Below are positions 48,253 to 56,518 of a stretch of 64,000 nt of DNA, in pieces (positions within the stretch are counted from its first letter, which is position 1; each line of letters opens with the position of its first letter). Under the pieces are notes generated by a model. That model was given only the letters and a program-made list of their open reading frames with translations, was not told the origin of the DNA and made no database searches. The position numbers and the translations under genes were made by a program. The stretch comes from Antitrichia curtipendula (taxonomy: Eukaryota; Streptophyta; Bryopsida; Hypnales; Leucodontaceae), in the NCBI GenBank assembly GCA_951230915.1, contig OX579635.1, positions 6,138,001-6,202,000 of the forward strand, given 5' to 3'.

Positions 48253-48659
48253 TCCTGCTTGCTGTGGAGTCCCGAGTTAACCTGCCTTTGTCCGAGTATG
48301 ACCAGACAGGCTTGTCTGATCCAGGTTCTCCTCGATCCCCCAAGATCTCCCATCCCTGCAGTTCAAAGCGACAGCTCTGAACTGGACTCCCCACTACCTC
48401 CCGTTATCCCCCCCATCCAACTCTTTCTGTCGCAGTTCAGAGCGAACGCTCTGAACTGGATTCCCAGTTTCCCATTTGCCATCCTTCTTCTCCTCTGGTT
48501 GCAGTCTTGAGCGGGCATTACCATTCCCCATCGCTTTCCCCCCTCTCTTGCTCTCAGTTTGTCACTCCCCCAAACCAGAGAGTGCAGTCCAAAGTCGTTG
48601 TTTCTCTTTCCTTTTATTCCCCCGCTCCCGTCGGTGAGGTTCAGACCGGCCGCTCTGAA
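48170..48659. repeat. palindrome cluster D inside reading frames
   Basis: Copies are at 48170 (core AT), 48362 (core AC), 48436 (core AA) and 48640 (core GC). In the open frames each is read TT CAG AGC GNN CGC TCT GAA or a close variant, giving VQSDRSEL, VQSDSSELD, VQSERSELD and VQTGRSEV. They fall in a Pro/Ser-rich, probably disordered stretch linking the acidic and coiled-coil parts. Confidence 0.9.
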
Positions 48660-50183
48660 GTAAACGCCACTGCTAACGTCTTCCGGGTTCCCACTCCTCG
48701 TGCTCCGACGACGCCATCGACTTCGGCTCACGCAGAAGATGCACTTCCTCCGCCTCCCGCCAGAATGCAGATTGAAGATCTACAGACGCAGTTGGACAAG
48801 TTGAAGGTCTTCCTTTCGAACGAGCAGCAAGCGGAGCTGGAGAAGGTGAGGATGGATGTCAGCAGTTCCCCGCGGAATTCTTCAACGGAGTCTAGGGTGC
48901 AGAGGATTGGCAGGACGAGGAGTGTTCTGTTGGAGTTGAAGTCCCTTCGCCCGGCGTCAAGTATTGCCGAGAGCGAGAGTGTCAAGAAGTTGACAGTGGT
49001 ACAGGTGACCATCAACAACTTGTTGTCGCAACTCTCTCCCCCCACCGATGAGGAATTGGCATATGCGGCCCATACTCGGGCAATGTAGAAGAGACTCGAG
49101 GAGGCTCTGAGGAGTGGCCAGAACAACCCGATTGACTTGGACGAGGAGGATGACGAGGTTCTGGTGAAGCGTCTGGCTGAGGCGGCGTTGAAGAGGGAGG
49201 AGTACAATGCGATGGCCAAGGCGACGGCTCCAAGCGGATCGACTTCGGACACGGGGACCGCAACTCAGGCAAGGGCGAGCTCGAGCATGGAGGCGCAAGA
49301 GGCAAAGCCAGACGTCATGGACTCCAAAGCAAACATCAGCCTCGCGTTCGTGGAGAGGATCGCAGAGCGCCAGAGGAAGAAGTATTCAGGGGTGGTGGAG
49401 AAGTGTACCCAAACCATCGACTTGCTCAACAAGCAAAAGGAAGAGAAGGAGCAGTAGGAGCGGAAGAGGGAGCATGAGAAGGAGCGGCAGGAGCGGGAGA
49501 GGGAGCGGCAAGAGCGGGAGAGGGAGCAGGAGAGGGTGCGGGGAGAGGAAGAGAAGAAGGCCAAGCGGAAGGCCAAGAAAGAGAGGAAGGAGAGGGAGCT
49601 GGCGGAAGAGAGGAGGCAACAAGCGGAGAGGGAAAGGAAATACCAGTTGGAGCAGCAAGAGCAACGGGATTTGATCAAGAGCATGAAGGAGAGCATAGAC
49701 AGGATGATGGGGAAACCGATCCAGTCCACGCCCTCGCTCTCGGTCGCTCTTACTCCATTCCATCCGATTGAACTTCAGAACGTGTCCGACGTGTCCACAA
49801 CGAACTCGTTATCCGCGACGCAAATCGCAGCATCAGGGCTATGGATGCTGGGTGCCTTGGACCTTTCCAATACCTTGGTGAGTGTCACTTATGAACCAGA
49901 ATTGGATGACTTGGCCCTCAATCAATTTCTTTTTGTGCATGTCACTGAACCCATGCATCGTACGAGCATGGACGACGATGACCCTTATAGCCTGGAAGTT
50001 GACTTAGGAGATGTAGAGGCCTCCTTTGCTAACCTCACCCAACAATATGCTCCTGTGCAGGATGCAATCGTTCCGATGCAGTCCCGTGCGAGGGGTGAGG
50101 AGCAAGCTCCGGTGGATTCACCGCCCAAGGATGACCAGGATCCAGCTGTGGGTAACCCTTCCACACAGCTCCCATCTTTTTAG
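48259..50183 (+). pseudogene. Pro/Ser-rich and coiled-coil protein, broken by amber codons
   Basis: The frame after the TAG at 48250 continues to about 48406, where a C7 run marks a one-base shift. From there one frame runs to TAG at 50181-50183, interrupted by TAG at 49086-49088 and 49455-49457. A Pro/Ser/Thr-rich N-part with two VQSxRSEL-type motifs leads to a helical segment (IEDLQTQLDKLKVFLSNEQQ) and DLDEEDDEVLVKRLAEAALK. Then a highly charged coiled coil of the ERERQEREREQERV type runs to EQRDLIKSMKESIDRMMGKP, followed by an acidic C-terminus. No catalytic domain. It sits 0.2 kb upstream of the FCP1-like frames on the same strand and could be the N-terminal part of one large gene. Confidence 0.5.
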
Positions 50184-50738
50184 TCTGTCGTCGGGTGGAC
50201 GCTGTGTGAGGGTGCTACGGCGGGTCGATTGAAGGTCGTCCCTTCGAGTCTGCCCAAGTATAAAGCCTGTAGTGACACCTAGCTAGAATAGTTTGTAGAT
50301 GTAGCTTGTGAACCATTCTGGAAAGAACCACTTGGTCTGTAAAAACATTGTACATTACTTGTAATATATTGGATTCTTTTTTGTAATCATGTTTGGGTGA
50401 CTGCGGTCCATTTGGATATGTGTTTGTCTTTCCGAGTAAATCGGGGCACTCAAATTGCGCTTTTTGCATTTTCGATTCAAGATGACAATGCTCTCTCGCT
50501 GCTCTACAAGTCCCCGTTGCCCACACGCGGTCCGAATGCAGCGCCCCGTCGATCGAATACCGGCTCTTCGCGCCATGCAATCGCAGTGGAGTCTCCGGCT
50601 ATGCACGTTGAAGTCGACGCTCGCATTGCTGCCGACTTGGGCCCTCCGATCCCTTCCGAGGTCGATCCCGCAATCGCACTAGAAGTTGTAACGGCCAAGC
50701 GACAAGCAGCGCCTGCCCCTTCCACGGATACAAAGAAG

Positions 50739-50986
50739 GTGAGTCTTAATTTCCTTGCAACACCTCCTTGCTCACTATAGGCGACCCTTGGTCAATTAGA
50801 TTGTCTGCACAAGACGGGCATGGATCTCTCCTACAATTAGGATCAAGACAAAGAGGAAATGGGGGGGGGATAGCTCTCGGTTACCATGGCACGTCTTCTC
50901 GGGTGTAGGGAGTCACATGTTAGATATTGTGGACTCCATTCGTTTATCATAGAATCGACTTTGAACAAGGGGTATAGCGTACGCAG
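50739..50986 (+). other. intron 1 of the FCP1-like gene
   Basis: Donor AAG|GTGAGT and acceptor TACGCAG|GCA. 50738 is a third codon base and 50987 a first, so it is phase 0, joining TDTKK to APSPPPESPG. Confidence 0.65.
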
Positions 50987-51377
50987 GCACCGTCGCCACC
51001 GCCTGAGTCGCCCGGTCCCGTGGCTTTGCCATCATGCATTTATCTCTTGATCTTCGAATTAGAGGGGATCTTGAGCAGAATTGAGAACGTCGGACGCGTC
51101 CTGCCCAATCCGGTGCCCATGGAAGGGACGGAGGCGGATTACCAACCAAGGAGGCGCCATGTCTTTGACGAATACACCCTTCATTGTCGCCCGGACTTGC
51201 GGGAATTTCTCAGGAATGTGGCAAAGAAGTTCCACATGTCCGTGTGGACCAGGCTACCGTCCAAAGTCGCCAAGTCCATGGTGGATTTCCTCTTCCGCGG
51301 CATAGAGTGTAGAACCATGTGCGTCCTCGCACTAGAGGATTGCACCTCCATTGTCGAGAGATGAGCGTGGAGATTTT

Positions 51378-51463
51378 GTAAGTGCAGACCCCTCCCGCAT
51401 CTCCCAGAATTACCCTGTTCTGCGCACCCCATCCATTCGGAATCTGATCTGGACCTCACGTAG
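51378..51463 (+). other. intron 2 of the FCP1-like gene
   Basis: Donor GTAAGT and acceptor CACGTAG define an 86-bp intron. One codon base lies before it and two after, and the joined frame reads from WRF into the segment containing FVQFPEHPEGQL. It is short for a plant intron but within range. Confidence 0.6.
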
Positions 51464-52349
51464 TCACGGAAGACACTTTTGTCCAGTTCCCTGAACACCC
51501 GGAAGGGCAGCTGCAGCTCAAGGTCCTCCACAAGGGCGTCTGGGACAGTGAATTGTTTAGGTCGAACAACTTCAGGGCGAACTCGACGAACACATTGCTC
51601 ATCAATTCCTCCCCCGAGAGCAGCATCCTCAATCCTTTGTACAACGCCATATTTCCCTTGTCATACGCGGGCAGCGACTTTGATTCCATCCTCCACGGGT
51701 CCTTACGCCAATATCTCCACAAACTGTTGTTGTCGGGTCTTAGCGTGTCGCAATTCGTCTCTCAAAACCCGTTCCTATGGGAGCTCACGGTTCCCCTAAG
51801 ACAGACGCGTCTGGGACTCAAAGTGCGCACGTGTTCTAGATGGCAGGATAGATCCCTCCTCCTAGAGTATCTAGAGTTCGTGGGCATGTACACTAAAACC
51901 GGGAATGATTTCTTCGTCGCTCGAAAGGCCAAAGAGAAAAGGGAAGTAAAAAAAAAGTGATGCCCAGTTGTGGAATTTGTGCGTGTACAGACTCGTCGTC
52001 GCGTTAGCGTTTCTGATCAGTGAGCAGCCAACACTTCTCAACCGCTTCTGAGGCGCTCGAAGCGCCATCGAACCCGGATGTTGGAGGGAGTGGGCTCCTC
52101 GGAAGGCTGCGTGGCCTTGGAGGAGGCGGGCACGGATATCACCTCCGCTCAACTCTGACAAGGAAAAATAAAACTCAATGGCCACATATATTGTGAAGGC
52201 AAGCTCTTTCTACCATGGCTTTTCTACCTTGGATGGTTGCATGATTGAGGTAGAGTCCGACGGACAACTTGACATAGGGCTAGACAGATCTTTATCTCCG
52301 TCGCACTGACAGTTTAAAATGGATAGCAACTGGTTGTCCAAATAGTCTG

Positions 52350-52697
52350 TTGCTCTTTCTTTCCACTCTCCTTGGAGATTGTCATCAGGAAGTCCTCAAT
52401 CCTAACCGAAGAATTGTAATTGTTGGCTCTATTGTGCAGGATTCTTGGTCCTATGGTCGTTTAGGCAAGGATGGTCTCTTCTCGGCGCAACAATTGAATA
52501 AAACACTTTTGCAGGTTATAATGTCCCTGCTCACGATTCAGAGCGGTCGCTCTGAACTGTACGCGACATTGCTCAAGTGGTCTCCCGCAAGTCAGGCGGC
52601 GAGGTTCGCTCCAGAGGCATCATTTCATGTCACAGATTCACTTCAACACTTTTCAGGGATGGATCAATACATTGACGATGTTGTGAACACGGGATGA
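52350..52697 (+). CDS. possible exon with a palindrome-encoded peptide
   Basis: An open frame of 115 codons without a convincing ATG. An acceptor-like TTTTGCAG ends at 52514, after which the frame reads VIMSLLTIQSGRSELYATLL and ends with MDQYIDDVVNTG. The palindrome at 52537-52556 is read in the same phase as in cluster D. It could be the last exon of the upstream gene or the remains of another copy of such a gene. Confidence 0.35.
   Translation: MLFLSTLLGDCHQEVLNPNRRIVIVGSIVQDSWSYGRLGKDGLFSAQQLNKTLLQVIMSLLTIQSGRSELYATLLKWSPASQAARFAPEASFHVTDSLQHFSGMDQYIDDVVNTG
52537..52556. repeat. single 20-bp palindrome
   Basis: TTCAGAGCGGTCGCTCTGAA has perfect arms and core GT. It is encoded as IQSGRSE in the 52350-52697 frame. 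Confidence 0.92.
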
Positions 52698-53456
52698 CCC
52701 ATGGATGGCATCCCCCTAGAACGTTGCTGAAATATTAGAGATGCTTTAAGAGTTAAGACTATAGGATGGTAGATACATTTTCATTTCATTCTTCCAAGCA
52801 ATATACCCTCATTGAATATAGAAAATGCAAATTATAACATTTAGGTAGCTATACAACACTATTGTCCAAATCGTAGCACCTTTCTCCTTTCTTTGCATGT
52901 TTAGAGTCCACTTACCAAAAATAATCCATGTGTCGCCTTTTCACCAACAATCGTGTATTTTTCAACTGCGTTGTTAGGAGGTCCTTGCATCGCAATCGGA
53001 GAACCCCGAGAAATTGTTCAACTATTGTATGGATTGTTCGAATGTTGTCTCCGTGCTGGATGAGATACGGTTGAGCTTGGTGCAGGTGTAGATCGGAAGC
53101 AAAATTGAAGGCAGCTCATCATTGGTCGGTCAAGAATATTCATAGAGGAAGCCGACTTCCTCTTCGAACTTTGTTGATGCACGCCACTAGAAATCGGGGT
53201 CGCACTATTAGATGCGATGCTTCAAGCGTTCATAGAGCTTTCATGCGCATCTAGGAGAGTTGTTTAGAATGAACAACCTCTTCAAAAAAGTTCAGGGATA
53301 TATTGTGCCAGCAACTGTCATCCGTCGGCCTTCTCCGTTGCGTCCTTCATTTCTTTGGACATGTCGCGGAACCGGTCTACTATTGTCGGCATGGGGGTTG
53401 TTGGGAGGGGTTCCCATTTGAGCACTTGTTGGCTGCGCATAATATAAACCTACGAG
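52698..53456. other. no gene recognised
   Basis: Parts of 53095-53300 resemble 53640-53840 (GAGGAAG-CCGACTTCC and CCTCTTCAAA-AAGTTCA blocks), so this is probably an older copy of the repeat that follows. Confidence 0.45.
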
Positions 53457-54760
53457 TCAAAAAGACCTAGAAGTTGCTTCCAACTTGATGGCTTCTATTA
53501 TGAGTAGCCAATAGGTGCTCAAATAGAAACTCAGTTCACAACCATCTCCATCCTGGCGAAAGTTGACCGTTTCTGCCTCTAACCCTGAGAAATGGAGGAC
53601 CTGTTGGACAAGGTAGATGGATTGCGGTCGTTTCCATACGCACCCTTGAACTTCTTTGAAGAGGTCATTCATTTCGGATGACTCCTTTGGATGTGCATGC
53701 AAGCTCCGTGAATGCCAGGGCAATCTATTGTGCGATGGATCTCCAGATTCCAGTGTCGTGTGCCAACATAATTTGTAGAGGAAGTTGACTTCCGCTATGA
53801 ACATTCTTGACGTGACCGAGGATGGATTGTCTTCAATCATGCTTCTGCTCTACATGAGCTCCAAGTTCAGCAGTGGTCCATCCGGCAAGGAGGCAACGTC
53901 GGCACGGGTCCTCATTGCAGTTGACAAGCATTTGACTGAGAACCTCCGAAAGCCCTGTGAAGATATCCTGGCAGTGCGGTTGGGAAATACACCCTTGCTT
54001 CCATGTGTCAAGCTGTACACTCCACTGGCCTCACACGGAAATTGAGGACTATGTTGTCTCAATTGTATACTGAATCGGAGAAATTCAAAAGCCTAGAAGA
54101 AATTTAGGAATGTAGATGACTAGGATTCGTAAGCATTGGCTCCTTAGGATTCTCTTGTAAACTACATACTCTAGATAAAACACTTATGCAATATAGACGT
54201 ACAAACCCCCGCCCACATTGTTCTCGTGATAGTCCCTCTAGGTATACGACGTAGGTGTCTTAATTATAGCATAGTGACCCCCCTCAATGAAAGGATGTAG
54301 GACTATTGCAATTAAAAACACTGATCTACGGATCACCATTTCATCAACGTCAACAGGCTTCTACTTCTTAACCATGTTGTGGGAGGTCCTTGTAGGGCAC
54401 TCTAGAAACCTTAGACAATTTGTCTTTAGGCGCAGTGTAGCTCAAAGAGGATCTTGGCTTCTCCTATGAACGCTCCTGACGTGATTGGAGAGGGGTTGTT
54501 ATTATTCTAACTTCTATTCTACACAACGCAAGGAGTTCGGCATCCATCCATTTGGCAAAGAGACGACGTCCACATTGGATTGCATTGCGCTTGATGAGCA
54601 TTTGACTGAGAACCTTGGAGTGCCCTGTGAAGCCCCCCCATCGACGTGACTGTCAAGTAGAAGTTTGCTTCCATTGATCAAGTTCAAGACTCTTCCCTTA
54701 CACATTGCGGGATGCGAGCAAGGAGGTGCAAGGTAGAGATACAACAAACATCGCACCACA
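53457..54760. repeat. diverged duplicated coding-like segment
   Basis: About 53811-53970 and 54480-54640 align, sharing CATTTGACTGAGAACCT and GCCCTGTGAAG with many substitutions. A 127-codon minus-strand frame (53457-53840) and smaller minus-strand frames at 53850-54062 and 54514-54759 cover the copies, the latter two sharing RFSVKC and VASLPDG/VVSLPNG. This suggests an old, decayed multi-copy gene or element fragment. No family recognised. Confidence 0.5.
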
Positions 54761-54949
54761 AAAAAACTAGATGTAGGCTTTCTGTTCTATTTACCCTCCC
54801 CTCGAATACGTAGATGTCACTTGAAACGATTTTTTTAAGATTGTACCTCACTCTAGATGCGTCTGTCTTACCTCCTTTATATGGAATGTCCCCTTGTGTG
54901 CCCATTCAATTCAATAAAGCATTTTTCCATTTGTTTATTTATGAAGTGT

Positions 54950-55712
54950 CGATATTAAGTGTTTTGTTGTGTCACAAATCAAAACGGACACTAGATGGAT
55001 GGATGGAGCGACTGCATAATCAACAGAGAGGGTTTCGTTCTAGTGTTAGGGTGTGCCCATATCTTTTCTTACTGAATTGGTTGCCCAACCGCTTGCCTAC
55101 GGACAGAGCGTAGGGTCCATTTTAGGTTACCATTGGTCGCATGGAAGAACCTCGTACACTACTATTTGAAGATCGTAGTACTTGTTTATGATCAAGCCAT
55201 ATCTTTTTCCAAACCGAGCATGCATGGGTTTTGCAAGGCTATATGCCAGACATAGAATCCTTTGCAAAATTCACCAAGGAACTCAAAAATGCTTAGACAT
55301 TGACCATATGGTCCGTGGTTCTCAGAGCGACCCTCTTTTCAACCGGTCGTGTAGGTGGTTCTAAAATGGACATTAAGTGGACTGCCAACAATGTCAAAGC
55401 ATAATGAAGATCTGTCATTTATTGCTTTATACTTTGCCAATGGATGGATTAAGAATTAGAGAGGATCCATTTTAAAGCTAGGGTGTGTCCACATATTTTT
55501 TCTAGATGTGATTTGATTGTCCAATTGCCTTCTTATAAATGTTAAAAAGAATGTAAGGTCTGTTTCAATTTTGTAAGGGTCGCATTTAGGAACCTTGTGT
55601 ATTACAATTAGAATACCATAATGCTTGATTTTAGTCGAGACATCATTTTTCCAGACTACATGTGTGTCTATTTTGTAACATCTAGGATTACAAGTAGTTG
55701 CCAATGACAGAA
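54950..55712. repeat. tandem pair of diverged ~430-bp units
   Basis: 54950-55262 aligns with 55362-55712. Both include CAATTG or GGTTG-CCAA-GCCT, a GGTCGCAT-GGAA-CCT block and CTATATTGCCA- or GTTGCCA-GACA-AGAATC-like 3' blocks. The copies are heavily diverged and no frame is shared. Confidence 0.45.
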
Positions 55713-55847
55713 TCATGCCACAAATTTATAAGTAATTCATAAATGCTCCAATAAATATGAAAGCCCTTGTGTTAGATTCCGTATCAATTTTTCTTCTAAG
55801 TAGAAAATAAGGGAAAATATTTTTGGGTTTTCGAAACACATCAAAAA

Positions 55848-55990
55848 GGCCAAACAAACCTTAAAGGATTGCTGAGCCACTTCCCTTGTTGCATCTATAT
55901 CTTCAACTGAAAAATAAAAAGGCCAAACAAACCTTAAAGGGTTGCTGAGCCACTTCCCTTATTGCATCAATATCTTCAACTGAAAAATAA
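55848..55990. repeat. two-copy 73-bp tandem repeat
   Basis: GGCCAAACAAACCTTAAAGG starts at 55848 and again at 55921. The two 73-bp units differ at only a few positions (for example TTGTTGCATCTA versus TTATTGCATCAA), so this is a recent duplication. Confidence 0.9.
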
Positions 55991-56030
55991 GGGAAAAGAT
56001 TTTTGAGCATGTCAAAACCATCCAAAAGGA

Positions 56031-56518
56031 CTAACGGCCCTTTGGAAAAATCTTTGTGTACTCGCCGAGTATATAAGAATGTATCACATCCAAGGTTAAA
56101 TTTTTGTATGTTGTGATCATTTTGCTGGCAACTCCCAACTTCACAGTTGCATCCACGACTTTCTCTCCCAGTTTTAATTCATTTGTCGACTTTTCACCCT
56201 CTTTGTCGCATTTTCTTGAGGGCACGTTGTGAGGCCCTTTGAAGACGTCAGTGCAAATGCTCCACAAATTACCAATCCGAAAAACGGTGCAATCTCTGCA
56301 CAACTTTCCCTGGTATTGAACTTTGAAGGAAATTTTTCTTTTCGAATGTAGGACCCTCTAACATAGTTTGTCAAACTCCCTTCTATGGGAAATGGCTCAT
56401 AAAATTTATAGGAACCACTGCTAGTCCAAATTCCATCTGCAAGTGACATGAACATTTCGTAGGACACCTCTGTATGAATTATCAAAATCAACAGTAATGT
56501 GCACAATTCCCCACCCAT
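56031..56518 (-). other. two overlapping minus-strand ORFs, possible degraded gene
   Basis: The frame 56518-56174 (114 codons) includes CAEIAPFFGLVICGAFALTS. The frame 56303-56031 (90 codons) includes KSTNELKLGEKVVDATVKLG. They overlap in different frames. A single frameshift near 56200-56250 could join them into one gene, but I recognise no family. Confidence 0.3.

Larger units (their letters stand above)
50397..51960 (+). pseudogene. FCP1/NIF-like HAD phosphatase homologue, catalytically degenerate
   Basis: Three segments join with matching phase: a frame ending at 50738 (STDTKK), 50987-51377 and 51464-51960. The middle exon has PRRRHVFDEYTLHCRPDLRE and FHMSVWTRLPSKVAKSMVDF, the third has NTLLINSSPESSILNPLYNA and QFVSQNPFLW. 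These match, in order, the plant HAD NLI-interacting-factor family. Active members use an Asp nucleophile in DLNG/DxD and an LLxDDSP motif. Here ELEG stands at the nucleophile site (51056) and NS at the DD site (51604-51609), so activity is unlikely. TGA at 51362-51364 interrupts the second exon. The C-terminus is basic (RKAKEKREVKKK). It may be a decayed host gene or a captured fragment. Confidence 0.7.

Noticed and set aside
301..49457. Alternative genetic code with TAG as sense codon
   Set aside because: Frames also end at TAG (26938, 50181), frameshifts accompany the stops, and one TAG aligns with CAG in a sister copy. Decay explains this better, although it cannot be excluded without proteins.
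49265..49763. Minus-strand Leu/Ser-rich frames
   Set aside because: Antisense of the Glu/Arg/Lys coiled-coil repeat; composition follows directly from it.
50397..51960. Intact, active FCP1 phosphatase
   Set aside because: The nucleophile and DD motifs are replaced and an in-frame TGA is present.
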